Positions 1 to 11,804 of a stretch of DNA of 64,000 nt are shown here, piece by piece. Where the stretch lies: assembly GCA_011799875.1 (NCBI GenBank), contig CM022302.1, forward strand, positions 520,361,229 to 520,425,228, written 5' to 3'. Below the pieces are notes generated by a model. That model saw only the letters and a program-made list of their open reading frames with translations. It was not told the origin of the DNA and did not search any database. The position numbers and the translations under genes were made by a program. The DNA comes from Thinopyrum elongatum. Lineage: Eukaryota > Streptophyta > Magnoliopsida > Poales > Poaceae. Each line of letters starts with the position of its first letter. Position 1 is the stretch's first letter.

Positions 1-240
1 CTCCCACCTACTTAATTGCCCAGTTGATCTACACGCAGCATAACCGTAGCGACAGGAACCGGGATGGACACTTAATTTCGCAGATCGTCGCCATGTCGGC
101 GTCGGCCGCGGCTAAATATCTAGATATTTTACTTGGAAATTAGTTGTTTTCCCAACCTGCTGCGTCGACGCAAAGATAAAGCTTGCTGGCGATCGATCGG
201 GCATTAGTGTCGCTTTCGTTGCTAAACATGGATATTACAC
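1..240. repeat. Left copy of a locally duplicated segment
   Basis: This stretch is alignable by eye with 21266-21866. Shared landmarks are the opening CTCCCxCxTACTT and CCCA-TTGATCT words, then AATxTCTAGATATTTTACT, ACGCGAAAGA/ACGCAAAGA, TGGCGATCxATCGG and the GTTGCTxAACATG end. The right copy carries about 0.4 kb of extra GC-rich sequence in the middle. No gene is visible. It probably reflects an old local duplication whose left end lies before the window. Confidence 0.5.
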
Positions 241-1035
241 CTAGTTACAGATATACGACGTAAGATGTCGGCTGAAAGGGAGATTGAGCTTATTAAGATT
301 ACACACGATCATAATAATTTTGGTCACCACATCGCTTACATAGGTCACTCGATCCCAACAGCGTGCCGTGCCCACAGTGAGAAAGGCCAAGGCACGCCAC
401 CCTGCGGAGGGCGAGTCGCACCATGCCGCGCCGGACAAGCCCGTGGAGGACAAGGCCACGAGGGAGAAGGACGTGGACGATAGCCAAGCCTGGATCATGG
501 CGAAGCGGCAAGCCCAGATGGTGTGTGTGCTCGCGGCGGAGCAAACCCAGGCCGTCAATGCCCTCGCTGGCCTGCTCCCCAAAGAGGAGGAGGAGACCGG
601 GGCCCCATCCGACACCTCTAGCTCCGGCACCGAGCAAATCTGCCCTCGACCCGTCTTCGAGCACTACAATCTTTACCAACCGGACAAGGACAAGGGCAAG
701 GACAAGGGCGGCATGGGGAACTCCTTCAATAGCCTGATTTTAACTAGTAGAACATGCCTAATTTTGATAGTCCGATGACATGTATGAGGAACTCCCCTAT
801 GATAGGTCCTAGTTTGCTATGTCCAGTATGAACTATGAGCTATGCCCAATTTACGGCATTTGATGCACATTGCATGATATTGTATGGATTTGAGCGTTTT
901 CCTATGATGAAAACGACTGTGGACACAGATAAATGAGGGGTGACCAGGCGATGCATGCGGACGCGTCCGGACATGTCTACAGACATCTAAGGGATAAAAT
1001 TAGGACATTGTGGTTGTAGATGCTCTTATGTTATC
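241..1035. mobile_element. Possible PIF/Harbinger remnant with a charged open frame
   Basis: A GC-rich open frame on the plus strand (about 368-778) encodes a hydrophilic protein rich in Lys, Glu, Asp and Ala with a KDKGKDKGG tail. I do not recognise a domain. The right part (about 900-1035) runs to GGTTGTAGATGCTCTTA, whose complement begins TAAGAGCATCTACAACC. That resembles the GAGCATCTCCA ends of grass Harbinger elements such as the one ending at 17147. No left end or TSD was found. It could also be an unrelated gene fragment. Confidence 0.3.
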
Positions 1036-2076
1036 CCTTTATCACATAAAAATAAGTCGCTACGGGAATGAACTCTAATTGTATTTGTACTCATATTTAA
1101 CTAGATGATGCCATGGGCATTGCCGATGGAACTGACAAATCATATTAAGAGATATGCATAAATAGATGATTAAAAACAACTACTAAAACTAACTGAAGGA
1201 AAAACTACAACAGCTTTCTCGGTTTACATCTTTAAAAAGAAACTACAATGTACGTGGAATGGTGTGTAAGAAGATAAAAGCTTTTGAATTGAACTTAACA
1301 CAATACAATCTTATCACAAAAATTGTGAAGTATGCACTATATTTTTTTTGCTCCAAGTAACCAACCAAATACCGTCTATGATCACACAAAAATTAACACA
1401 AACAAATTAACTTGTGACTGACATGCATGACTTGATTCTCCTGAAAAAAGTCATACATGACTTGATGATCGGTCATTGTTTGCATGGACAAATTAATGCA
1501 AAATTGTAACTTATGAGTAACATGCATGAGTTTTTGATGACACACAATTTCAGTCGGGTGACTATGAACTATTAAGATGAAGTGAAAGACTGCATGTGGA
1601 GAGAAATCTAGTGATGGCCTTAGTTATTTAGATATACAAGATAAACACGACTTTTGGGTATTGGAGATATTAAATTTCATTGTGATTTATTTAATCTTTA
1701 ATCACCTAAGGTTTTCTTACGTCTACCTCAATATTCTTTGCAATAACATACTACATCCAGTACGCATAAATAGATTTGCAATTAGCCCCGTAATAGCAGG
1801 TGAATTCAGTAAATACTCCTTAATAAGGCTAATCATGTATTCCTTATCGGTCAAATATGAATTATTTATAATTAATATTTTATATTTTTGGAGAAAATAT
1901 AATTATTTTTTGGGTCGATGTCTTACGGGAGAAGCATTTTATGTACATTAACAGATATACAACTATAGTATCATATGATATGCATCAAATTAATATATTC
2001 CAAAAAAGCAAAATTGTATGAAATGGATATATTTGTAATTAATTCCTGCCTTGTAGTGCTACCAAGCTCAGGCCAG
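1036..2076. other. AT-rich intergenic stretch upstream of the cystatin gene
   Basis: I see no convincing gene or element here. A 96-codon open frame (1661-1951) is AT-rich, has no recognisable motif and is probably chance. A repeated CATGCATGA/ACTTGATxxT wording at 1420-1530 looks like low-complexity decay. Confidence 0.4.
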
Positions 2077-2085
2077 TATATATAT
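2077..2085 (+). promoter_or_regulatory. TATA box of the cystatin gene
   Basis: TATATATAT lies 103 bases before the chosen ATG at 2188. With the usual 25-35 base spacing, transcription would start near 2110-2120 and leave a 5' leader of about 70-80 bases. It is the only strong TATA in the preceding GC-neutral stretch. Confidence 0.6.
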
Positions 2086-2187
2086 TGTGTCTTCTTTGCC
2101 CATCAGCACAACCATTGTTAACTACATCTCAGACTTCAGAAAGCACATCGATTGATCCAAGGCCAGATCGCAACAACCCAGACAACC

Positions 2188-2541
2188 ATGAGAACCATTC
2201 TCCTCCTTGTGTCTATTGCCACCATTATCTATGTCGTTGCTACACCAACCACGGCAAACCTGGGGGGCTGGCACAGGATCAAGAACATTAACGACCCACA
2301 CATCCAGGACCTTGGCAAGTGGGCAGTATTGGAGGACACCAAACAAGAGGAAAATGACGGGCTCAAGTTCCAGAAGGTGGTGAGTGGTGTGGAGCAGATT
2401 GTACATGGCGTAAATTATCGGCTCGTCATCAAGGCCCTTAAAGGCGATGGCGCACATGCCACTTACAATGCAGTGTTGTTCGAGGAGGACTCGAGTAACC
2501 CGAAGACACGGAAGCTCTTATATTTCATGCCAGCAAACTGA
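2188..2541 (+). CDS. Secreted phytocystatin (cysteine proteinase inhibitor)
   Basis: The product is a 117-residue intronless cystatin that should inhibit papain-like cysteine proteases in the secretory pathway or apoplast. Residues 1 to about 23 form a hydrophobic signal peptide (MRTILLLVS...). They are followed by the N-terminal glycine pair in NLGGW, a LGKWAVLED helix segment matching the plant LARFAV signature with substitutions, and the reactive-site loop QKVVSG, which fits QxVxG. The usual C-terminal PW is absent; the tail is KLLYFMPAN. This resembles the rice cysteine proteinase inhibitor subgroup with an RKLTSFKP-like ending, so it is a family trait rather than damage. The frame is open further upstream only through non-ATG codons, so I chose the ATG that starts the signal peptide. 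The last 33 codons are duplicated at 62837-62937. Confidence 0.88.
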   Translation: MRTILLLVSIATIIYVVATPTTANLGGWHRIKNINDPHIQDLGKWAVLEDTKQEENDGLKFQKVVSGVEQIVHGVNYRLVIKALKGDGAHATYNAVLFEEDSSNPKTRKLLYFMPAN

Positions 2542-2592
2542 TCAATGCCCAACCTATGCTATATAGACTAGTCGTAATATTTTGAATGTAAT

Positions 2593-2682
2593 AAGAAATT
2601 TCAAGGAATTATATCTCTTGAAAAAGAAATTTCAAGGAATTATATCTCTTGAAAAAGAAATTTCAAGGAATTGATGTGGCGT
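2593..2682 (+). repeat. 31-bp tandem repeat in the cystatin 3' region
   Basis: Nearly three copies of AAGAAATTTCAAGGAATTAT plus ATCTCTTGAAA lie 50 bases after the stop codon. The unit spacing measured between equivalent G residues (2595, 2626, 2657) is 31. The duplicate at about 62990-63040 has one unit fewer. Confidence 0.85.
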
Positions 2683-2698
2683 TTCTACCTAGCATATT

Positions 2699-3342
2699 AT
2701 GGGGGAAAATATGATTGGCAACACTCAATGTTTTACCTTTTTAGGCGATAGTGGGGGCATGCTGCCACTTGAACTCATTATTGTAGCAACACCGGAAGTG
2801 TTGTGCAGACGACGCTTGAAGCTACGATTCTTATACGATGCTCAATCCAACGAACTCCCTTCATTTGGCTTGGTACATCGAAGATTGCTATGCAATGTCA
2901 TACCAAACTTATACCGAATTTATTGTATGTATAGCAGTGCTCAACAACTAATAGCATATCAGTATGTTACATCGGTCACATCACAAGATGGTATGGCGCT
3001 CCGTTCTTCATGAATGGTTGCTTTTTTAGAGTCTATAGAAGTGCCCATCAAAACAATAACTGGCAACTACTCGCGCAATACAATTTTCCCTAGTTTCTTA
3101 GCATGCGTGGTGATCCAAAGTTTCGCCTCATCTTTGATGATGTTGACAAAGATTGGCGGCGGGGCGCTCTATTGCCGGAAAACACGAGGGTTTCTCTCAT
3201 TCTAAATTGTCCAAGAGACAAGCATGGTGAAAGAAGATATGACTCTTCTATTGGGGTTTTGCATGTTGGTTCTCTTATCCCACAAATGATTGACAGAGCC
3301 CTCAGGGTGCCAAGTGGATGTATCCATGAGTACAAGGCTTAG
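2699..3342 (+). pseudogene. Unrecognised gene-like remnant downstream of cystatin
   Basis: Several overlapping plus-strand frames read like decayed protein sequence. One has FTFLGDSGGMLPLELI near its start. A later one (3103-3342, 79 codons) begins MRGDPKFRLIFDDVDKDWRR. I could not assign a family. Comparing the 3103-3342 frame with its duplicate (about 63477-63714) gives more amino-acid-changing than silent differences (about 8 against 5), which fits a non-functional sequence. The following TGCATAAGCCAGGCTTATTAA wording resembles tails of retroelement-derived genes, so a LINE or processed-gene origin is possible. Confidence 0.4.
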
Positions 3343-3642
3343 CCTCAGAATGTGCAATTTGCTATTATGCTAAGAGACACAAGATGACCCCTCATAAAAA
3401 AGTTAGACACTAGATGGTGTTTCATCTTAAGATGGCTTTTGTGACCTTTGTTCCTGTTAGTCTTTATGTATTTTTATCTTCGTGTTGGTGTGTGTGTCGA
3501 CTGTGTGTATCATCGATGCTCTGTCAACTTGTTGCATAAGCCAGGCTTATTAATTTCTATTAGTTTGATGATTTCATAAAATTTATTTCTCCAAGTAATT
3601 ACATCTCAGAGCATGTTTGCATAAAACATGTAAACATGATGT

Positions 3643-4600
3643 TCTTTGAAATCACTCCGGGAAATTGTAAATATGTCACCAACATATTACAAGATACTAG
3701 ACATGTTACAAGATACTAGACATATTACTCGTAAAACATTGAGCCCCAACACCATTTATTTTTTAAATGATTTACTTATCATACTTTTACAGGTAAGATG
3801 TGTTTGCGCAAAGGAAAACTAGAGGCTCCAGGACTAGTGACGGAGGTTAGTGAGGGCTAACCTGAGCCGACATTCCTATTACGTGCAAAGGTCGGCTCTC
3901 GTCAAGCGAACACGCACCCCCTCCCCCCCTCCCGCATGCTATATTGGGCCGCCACATGTATAACACTGCCTCTTCCGGTTTTGGGAACGTCATGATAGGT
4001 TTTTTTTCTTTCATTTTTCCTCTCCAATTTTACCTGGCTTTTTGGGTTATTACTTTTTATTTTCCTTTTCATGTTCATTTTTTGTTTCTTTTAATTTTAT
4101 ATTTTTATTACCTGAACTCCTATTTACAATTCCGGAACATTTTAAAATGCGTGAAGACTTATAAAAATTACCAAAGGTTTTTTAAAATTTCATGAGCATG
4201 TTTTACAGTTCCTACACACTTTAAAAAAAATTGTGATCCTTGTTAAATTGCCTGAAATTGTTTTTACGCACCTTCTCTAAATTCAAGAACATTTTTTAAT
4301 TTAAGAATATTAATCAAATTCTTGAACATTTTTTAAATTTCAAGAGCATTTTCTTAATTCGTTTTTTAAAACATTGAACAATTTTTACATCCTCAAACAC
4401 TTTATAAATTCATGATTTAGAAAAATCATGAACTTTATTTTAATTTTCCAATATTTCGGCAGTAGCAGCTTTTGGGGAAAAAACGACACAAAATCATGAA
4501 GCAGCAACCCGACCAAAACATGTAAAAACCTGCTACATGCGGAACAGAAGTAGTCAACTACCTGGGCCACCACCCCCTCTACAGGAGATTCTTTTTAACT
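3643..4600. other. AT-rich intergenic stretch
   Basis: There is no gene I can support. Positions 4130-4440 contain loose repeats of the type TTCAxGAACATTTTTTAAAT, common in decayed Triticeae DNA transposons. A short GC-rich patch with a C-run lies at 3900-3935. Confidence 0.35.
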
Positions 4601-4604
4601 ACTC

Positions 4605-4770
4605 AGTTTGATTATTTCTACTTCTCCTATTAGTTTCGTCAAAAGTTAAACTTTGTAATGTTTGACCCAATTTATATAAATCAACATTTACAGCACCAAA
4701 TAAATATAATATGAAAATATATTTTATGATGGATCTAATAATATAAATTTTGTATTGTGAGTGTTAATTA
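4605..4770. mobile_element. Degenerate MITE-like fragment
   Basis: The wording GTCAAAAGTTAAACTTTG, TTTGACCCAATTTATATAAA, CAACATTTACAGCACCAAAT and TTTATGATGGATCTAATAAT matches a common grass MITE body from memory (GTCAAAGTTGAAC..., TTTGACCAAACTTATA...). The element is incomplete: its right end is followed directly by the Stowaway element at 4771. Confidence 0.45.
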
Positions 4771-4851
4771 CTTCCTCCGTAAAGAAATATAAGAGCGTTT
4801 AGGTCACTACTTTAGTGATCTAAATGCTCCTATATTTCTTTACAGAGGGAG
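4771..4851. mobile_element. Stowaway MITE (81 bp)
   Basis: CTTCCTCCGTAAAGAAATAT at the left is mirrored by the complement at the right, ATATTTCTTTACAGAGGGAG. The element is flanked by TA at 4769-4770 and 4852-4853, the mariner-type target duplication. The two arms are almost fully complementary, so the element folds into one hairpin. The same family and length recur at 10046. Confidence 0.88.
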
Positions 4852-4914
4852 TACTTTTTTTAGTGTAAACACACTTTATTTATTCATCATAAGTCATATA
4901 CATTCGAATACTAT

Positions 4915-5337
4915 TTAAGAGTTGAGGTTCAAGGAGCCATACATGGCGTCCTCAGCGTGTTTAGCGAGGCTATGAGCCTCTATGTTTGTCTGACGTCCCT
5001 CGAAAATGAAAGGACATGCCGCAAAATGTGACGAACTTTCGTTGTTCTCTTTTACTGTGCTGCCATACCGCCCGCCTGCATTATTATTGATGTTCATGAT
5101 GACGTCCTGACAATCCGAAACAATTATGACATGTGTTAAAGAAAGATCCAGAGTTAGGTTGACAGCTTCGCGACAAGCTAGTGTTTCCAGTACTGTCGGG
5201 TCTGTAATGCCTTCACACCTGATGGCTGAAGCGCCCAAAAATTTACCACCGACATCCCGACATACGGCACTTTAAGATCCTCCGGCTGAGTTCCGATTTG
5301 TAGCCCCATCAACTTTGATTTTTGCATGCCCTGCCAT
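4915..5337 (-). pseudogene. RNase H domain fragment from a LINE-type element
   Basis: On the minus strand the reading runs KIKVDGATNRNSAGG, a stop, then SAVCRDVGGKFLGASAIR and ETLACREAVNL, IIVSDCQD and NIEAHSLAKHAED. These match the plant RVT_3/RNase H fold, including the acidic residues of VDGA, the CREA helix and SDC. An in-frame TAA sits at about 5272 and no upstream reverse transcriptase is present. The T-rich run just to its left could be the remains of a poly(A) tail. It is a dead fragment. Confidence 0.7.
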
Positions 5338-5889
5338 TGGAGTGTTAATTACTAGAAGCATACGCACGCCTTGCCACATCATTTTTATCTTACCATTTAT
5401 TTTCTGCTTTTATGTTCATGGGTTGAGTGCTATTATTTGTTTCTCGGTGGGCCTTAGGACATCTTCAAAGCCGACCCTCAAACCGTCTGCATACGCTAGG
5501 ACCGCGTGGTCCAAAAAAGTTATGTCATCTAATGCGGGCCTGTATTGGTCCGTCGGGCAGTTTGGATGCACTTTCTCCTGCAAATCAGAGACTGGAGGGC
5601 TTTGCGGGAGTCCGGACAGCAGACACGTAGGACTCCGACACCCCCGGCCCACCCCCAAACTTCTCCCGGTTCCCGCATCTCCATCCTCCTATTTTTACTC
5701 CTTCCCTTTTTCTCTCTTGCCTTCGCCGCCGATCCACCACACCGGCCGCCCCGGCACACCCCTGCCGGTACTCACCTTCAACGGTACACCGAGGATCCAA
5801 GCCGCTTCTCCTCTGCTGCTGTTCCAATGCTCTCCTCCGACCGCCGCGCAGGTCATCGAGTGCGGAAGAGCAGACGGTCCTTGCAGACG

Positions 5890-7847
5890 CGGAGTGTTCG
5901 GAAGAGCATGTTCTCAATTTCAAGGGATCGATCAAGGGTCTTCGAGTGCTCAACCGCAACAAGGCGCGCGGCCATTTGACGCTGATGTCCGACTACTTTG
6001 CCCCCGATGCCCTCTTTGTTGGGGAACGTTGCATGAAAAACAAAAAATTTCTACGCACACGCAAGATCTATCCATGGAGATGCATAGCTACGAGAGGGGG
6101 AGAGCATCTTCATACCCTTGAAGATCACTAAGCGGAAGCGTTTATTAACGCTGTTAATGTAGTCGTACACCTTCACGATCCGTCCCGATCAAGTACAGAA
6201 CGTACGGCACCTCCGCGTTCAGCACATGTTCAGCTCGATGACGTCCTCGCCTTCTTGATCCAGTAAGAGGGGCGAAGTAGTAGATGAGTTTCGGCAACAC
6301 GATGGCGTGGTGATGGTGGTGGTGAAGAACAATCTCCGCAGGGCTTCGCCAAGCACAACGGAAACTAGATGGAGGATAAACTAGAGGGGCGGGGTTGCCG
6401 GCACACGGCTTGGTGAATCTTGATCTGTTTTGGGTGCTAGCCCTGCCACTCTATTTATATGTTGAGCCCTGGGGTCGTAACTTGGAGAAAGAGCCTCCTC
6501 AAAGTCGGTTTTGCCCGCAAGGCAAGAGTCCTTCTCGGACTGCCCCAGACGCCAGGGTCTGGCCCCTGGCCTCCGCAAAACTTCCTTTTAAACCTTCCTT
6601 AAGCCTCGTGGGCTTTACCCCTTGGCCCAAATAAAGTGTTCTCGTATCCGAACATTTCGGGAAACATCTGAAACCCCTTCCGGAGACCAAACACTATTGT
6701 CCCATATATCAATCTTTACCTCCGGACTATTCCGGAGCTCCTCTTCATGTCCGTGATCTCATCCGGGACTCCGAACAACATTTGGTCACCAACATACATA
6801 ACTCATATAATACTATATCGTCAACGAACGTTAAGCGTGCGGACCCTATGGGTTTGAGAATGATGTAGACATGACCGAGACGCTTCTCCGGTCAATAACC
6901 AATAGCGGGACCTGGATGCCCATATTGGTTCCTACATATGCCATGAAGATCTTTATCGGTCGAACCTTTAAGACAACATACATAGTTCCCTTTGTCCGTC
7001 GGTATGTTACTTGCCCGAGATTCGATCGTCGGTATCTCCATACCTAGTTCAATCTCGTTACCGGCAAGTCTCTTTACTCGTTCCGTAATACATCATCCCG
7101 TAACTAACTCCTTAGTCACTTTGCTTGCAAGCTTCTTATGATGATGTATTACTGAGAGGGCCCAGAGATACCTCTCCGTCACACGGAGTGACAAATCCCA
7201 GTTTCGATCCATGCCAACCCAACAGACACCTTCGGAGATACCTGTAGAGCACTTTTATGATCACCCAGTTACGTTGTGATGTTTGATGGCACACAAGGCA
7301 TTCCTCCGGAGTCCGGGAGTTGCATGATCTCATGGTCGAAGAAACATGTATTTGACATTCAGAAAGCAGTAGCAATAAACTGAACGATCATATGCTATGC
7401 TAACGATTGAGTCTTGTCCATCATATCATTCTTCTAATGATGTGATCACGTTATCAAATGAAAACTCATGTCTATGGTTAGCAAACCTTAACCATCTTTT
7501 GATCAACGAGCTAGTCTAGTAGAGGCTCACTAGGGACACGGTATTTGTTTATGTATCCACACATGTATTTAAGTTTTCGGTCAATACAATTCTAGCATGA
7601 ATAATAAACCTTTATCATGAATAAGGAAATATAATAATAACAACTTTATTATTGCCTCTAGGGCATATTTCCATCACTCTTCGCTGACAATTTTCGCTGG
7701 CACTTTCGGATACACAAAAATGTTTTCGATCGTCTCTACCATGGTGTCCGGTCCTTTGATGACTACTTCATCTTGAAGAAGAATGTCGTGGGAAGGATTG
7801 GGTTCTCTGGTTACCAGAAGTGCACGGCAGCATCGCGGATGCTTGAT
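5890..7847 (+). pseudogene. PIF/Harbinger transposase, N-terminal part, interrupted
   Basis: Around the Angela LTR the reading is continuous when one copy of the TSD is skipped. Before it come NFKGSIKGLRVLNRNKARGH and LMSDYFAPDALF; after it come ADNFRWHFRIHKNVFDRLYH, DDYFILKKNVVGRIGFSGYQ and KCTAA. This is the HARBI1-like N-terminal region (the MSDYF and GYQKCTAA blocks). The reading is lost after about 7847. The DDE catalytic domain, which should follow, is missing, presumably removed when the adjoining gypsy-like DNA at 7919 became joined. The start lies in GC-rich sequence near 5560-5900 and was not fixed. Confidence 0.75.
6017..7676 (-). mobile_element. Solo LTR of a BARE1/Angela/WIS-type Copia element
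   Basis: The segment starts TGTTGGGGAACGTTGCATG and ends TTGCCTCTAGGGCATATTTC plus CATCA. Read on the minus strand it begins with the known BARE1/Angela LTR start (TGTTGGAAATATGCCCTAG, here TGATGG). It is 1660 bp and flanked by a perfect CTCTT duplication (6012-6016 and 7677-7681). No internal region is present, so it is a solo LTR made by recombination between the two LTRs. It interrupts the Harbinger transposase. Confidence 0.93.
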
Positions 7848-7918
7848 TGTAATATTTGAACTTATTTAATTAGAACTATCGCTCCATTTGAATTTTTGAA
7901 CTATTCTAGACTATATAT

Positions 7919-10900
7919 GTGCCCCCTGAGCTTGTGGCCACCTCGTGGCCCTTCTGGCCTCCTCTCGAAGTTTCTAGGGTGTTTTGTGGTTCAAGAAAAA
8001 TCATAAAAAAGTTTCGTTCCATTTGGTCTCCATTTGGTATTGATTTTCTGTAAAGACAAAAATAAGGAAAAAAAGCAGCAACTGTCACTGGGCACTAGGT
8101 TAATAGGTTTGTCCCAAAAAATGATATAAAATAGCATAATAATGCATATAAAACATCCAAGATTGATAATATAATTGTATGGAACAATCAAAAATTATAG
8201 ATACGTTGAAGACGTATCAATCATCACCAAGCTTAATTCCTGCTCGTCCTCGAGTATGTAAATGATAAAAACAGAATTTTTGATGTGGAATGCTACCTAA
8301 CATGTTTATCATGTAATCTTTCTTTATGTGGCATGAATAATAAAATTCATAAGATTCAAAACAAAAGTTTAATATTGACATAAAAACAATAATACTTCAA
8401 GCATACTAAAGAGCAACTATGTCTTTTCAAAATATCATGGCTAAAGAAAGTTATCCCTCCAAAATCATATAGTCTTGTTATGCTCCCTCTTGTCAACACA
8501 AAGTATAAATCGTGTACTACCCCGGTATTAGCCAAGCAATTGGTTCATACTTTTTAACGCTCTTCAGCTTTTTCAACTCTCACGCAATACATAAGCATGA
8601 GTCATGTATATAGCACTTTAGGTGGAATAGAAGGTGGTAGTAGACAAAAAAGAAGGAAGAAATTCTCACATCAATTAGGCAAATTAATGGGCTATGGAGA
8701 TGCCCATCAATCCATATCAATGTGAGTGAGTAGGGATTGCCATGCAACGGATGCACTAGAGCTATAAGTGTATGAAAGCTCAAATGAAACCTAAGTGGGT
8801 GTGCATCCAACTTGCTTGTTCATGAAGACCTCGGGCATTTGTGGAAGCCCATCATTGAAATATACAAGCCAAGTTCTATAATGAAAAATTCCCACTAGTA
8901 ATATATGAAAGTGACAAAATAGAAATCTCTCTATCATGAAGAACATAGTGCTACTTTGAAGCACAAGTATGGAAAAAGATAGTAACATTGTCCCTTCTCT
9001 TTTTTTCTCTCATTTTTTGTTGTTGGACACTTTGGCCTCTTTTTTTCTTGGGCTCATTTGACCTATTTTGTTTATTTTATTTCTCACATGGGACAATGCT
9101 CTAATATTGATGATCATCACACTTTTATTTACTTACAACTCAGTGATTACAACTCAATGTGACAACTCAAAATAACGAAACGGTGGAAGTTGCATGGCAA
9201 TATATTTCGGAATTGCTATGGAAATGTCATAATAGGTATATATGGTGGCTGTTTTGAGGAAAGGTATAAGGAGGGTTTAATGCACCAAAGAAAGTTGCGC
9301 GGTAGTGGCTAGCAAAAGTGGAAGGGTGAGAGTGCGTATAATCCATGAACTCAACATTAGTCATAAAGAACTCATATACTTATTGCAAAAGTTTATTAGC
9401 CCTCGAAACAAAGTACTACTACGCATGCTCCTAGGGGGGAGGTTGATAGGATTTAACCATCGTGCGCGCCGGACCTTCAAGCAAAGAAAGACAATCAAGG
9501 ATAAATTGTGCTCCAACTTCATCACATAACAGGAGGACCATACATACATGCTATGGGAATCACAATCTTTAACGCAAATATTCGTACTATTTCACAATTT
9601 ACTACTAGCATGACTCTAATATCATCATCTTTATGTCTCAAAACAAATGCAAGGAATCAAACTTCTCATGTATTCAATGATCTTCATGAATTTTTTTATT
9701 ATATCCCTCTTGACTACCCATCATATTAGGACTAAATTCATAACCCAAACAAATTGTCATACTATTTATAAGACTCTCAAAATAATATAAGTGAAGCATG
9801 AGAGTTCATCATTTTCTTTAAAATATAGGCACCGTCATGCTCTAAAAGATATAATTGAAGCACTAGAGCAACTGCCTAGCTCAAAAGATATAAGTGAACC
9901 TCAAAGAGTATTCTAATAAATTCATGATTAATGTATGTCCCTCTCAAAAAGGTGTGTCCAGCAAGATGATTGTGGCAAACTTAAAAGAAAATAAAGCAAA
10001 GACTCATATAATACACGACGCTCCAAGCAAAACACATATCATGTACTCCCTCCCTAAACTAATATAAGAGCATTTAGATTATTAAAATAGTGATCTAAAC
10101 GCTCTTATATTTGTTTACAGAGGGAGTAGTGAATAAAAATATAGCCTCAAGTAATTTACCAATGGATTGTAGACAAATGAGGGGATGTCATTCGGGGCAT
10201 CCCAAGCTTAGACACTTGGTCGTTGTCCTTGAATATTACCTTGGGGTGCCTTGGGCATCCCCAAGCTTAGGCTCTTGCCACTCCTTATTCCTTAGTCCAA
10301 CGAAACTTCACCCAAAACTTGAAAACTTTACAACACAAAACTCAATAGAAAACTCGTGAGATCCATTAGTATAATAAAGCAAATCACCACTTTAGGTACT
10401 GTTGTAAACTCGTTCCACTTCTACTGTATTCCGGAAGGGCAACAAGGTTGGTGTAGAAGCCCTCCGTGATCGAATTCCCCTTCTGCAGAGTGCCGGAAAA
10501 GACCCCCAGATGGGATCTCACGAAGATAGAAACTTGCGACGGCGGAAAAGTATTTTGTGTGTGCCCTCTAGTCTTCGGGGAATATTTGGATATTAATAGA
10601 AGACGAATTAGGGTTAGAGGAGCCATGGGGGGCCCACAAGCTTGGGGGCGCTCCCCCTGAGCTTGTGGCCACCTCGTGGCCCTTCTGGCCTCTCCCGAAG
10701 CTTCCAAGGTGTCTTGTGGTCCAAGAAAAGTCGTCAAAAAAGTTTCGTTTCATTTGGACTCTATTTGGTATTGATTTTCTGTAAAGACAAAAACAAGGAA
10801 AAAAAAGAGCAACTGGCATTGGGCACTAGGTTAATAGGTTAGTCCCAAAAATAATATAAAATAGCATAATAATGCATATAAAATATCCAAGATTGATAAT

Positions 10901-10949
10901 ATAATAACATGGAACAATAAAAAATTATAGATACGTTGGAGACGTATCA
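7919..10949 (-). mobile_element. Gypsy-like LTR element, internally deleted and truncated
   Basis: Both ends carry the same LTR in minus orientation. The right LTR begins TGATACGTCTCCAACGTATC (complement of 10930-10949) and extends left to about 10430. The left LTR occupies 7919-8219 and is cut off at 7919. On the minus strand, sequence ending AATTAAGCTTGGTGATGAT abuts the left LTR, as a polypurine tract would before a 3' LTR. Between the LTRs only 3' spacer sequence is seen, including AAGCTTGGGGATGCCC wording at 10190-10280. No gag or pol motifs are visible. It cuts off the 3' end of the Harbinger Myb-like gene at 10950. Family uncertain. Confidence 0.75.
10046..10126. mobile_element. Stowaway MITE (81 bp)
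   Basis: CTCCCTCCCTAAACTAATAT at the left mirrors ATATTTGTTTACAGAGGGAG at the right. TA flanks it at 10044-10045 and 10127-10128. It has the same size and body as the element at 4771 (GAxCATTTAGATxATTAAAATAGTGATCTAAACGCTC type core) and lies inside the gypsy-like remnant, so it arrived later. Confidence 0.88.
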
Positions 10950-11804
10950 GTGGCAGTGGTCGCCGCCGGTCCCGGCATCTGGTTCAAGACGAGGCCGCAC
11001 TCCGCTAGGTACCACGTCTTCACCTGCTGGTCCATCGTCGCCATGCCTGCTCCCATCAGGAACGCCAGGTCGGTGTTCCTCTTCTTTGCGGCGACGTTGG
11101 TCCTGAGAAGGTCGAGCTTGACGTCCTGCTTCGTCATCAATGCCGACCACCTCGCCTCGGACTTCTCCTCCCTCTTGGCGGCGTGGCTCCTGGCGTCGGC
11201 ATGCACTGATCTATCGACGATTGAAGTCGTTCGGCAGCGGGCGCCGAGTCCCTCGTCGCGTTGGCTTTCTTGTTTCCATCAGGATGCCCTTCTGCCGCCG
11301 CCGAGGCCGGCGCGTCCGGATTGTAGACACCGTCCTTGGTCTTGACGAGAGTGAGCCGGCACTGTCCATTTCTCGCACGACTCGATCCTGGTGAAGACGT
11401 GAAGGAACTTGAACTCCTGGTCGTTGTTGTCCTGGCGAAACATGTAGAACATTCGGACCATCTGCATAGGCGAAGAACAAGTGTCGGCGAAGTACACGGT
11501 GAAGAGCTGGGCTGGCGAGCCATGGACATACCTGACGCTCGATGTTGGCGCCGCTCTCCAGGCGAGTAATGACCTCCTCCTGAATATAATGCCACTTGTT
11601 GCAGGCCTGTTGGATGGTCGCCCAATGGTTGGCCATGGCCTTCTCGCCGCGTTCCATGTGGATGCTGGCGAACTCGGGGTCGACCATCTTGCGCTCATCG
11701 AACGACGTCTAGACCTCCAGTAGGTGTCGGCGTTCTGATTCGCGCCGGTGATTGGGTCGACGCTGACAGTCTTCCATGCTTCGGCGAGGCACTCGTCTTC
11801 CTTT

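Larger units (their letters stand above)
2441..3640 (+). repeat. Left copy of a 1.2-kb direct duplication (cystatin tail and downstream)
   Basis: The sequence from AAGGCGATGG inside the cystatin gene through the 3' region and about 1.1 kb beyond recurs, in the same orientation, at 62837-64000 with scattered substitutions and small indels. The match was still running when the window ended, so the true length is unknown. The duplicated block contains broken coding-like frames (see 2699-3342). Confidence 0.9.

Noticed and set aside
1661..1951. 96-codon AT-rich open frame
   Set aside because: No motif or paralogue in the window, and the composition is that of the surrounding non-coding DNA.
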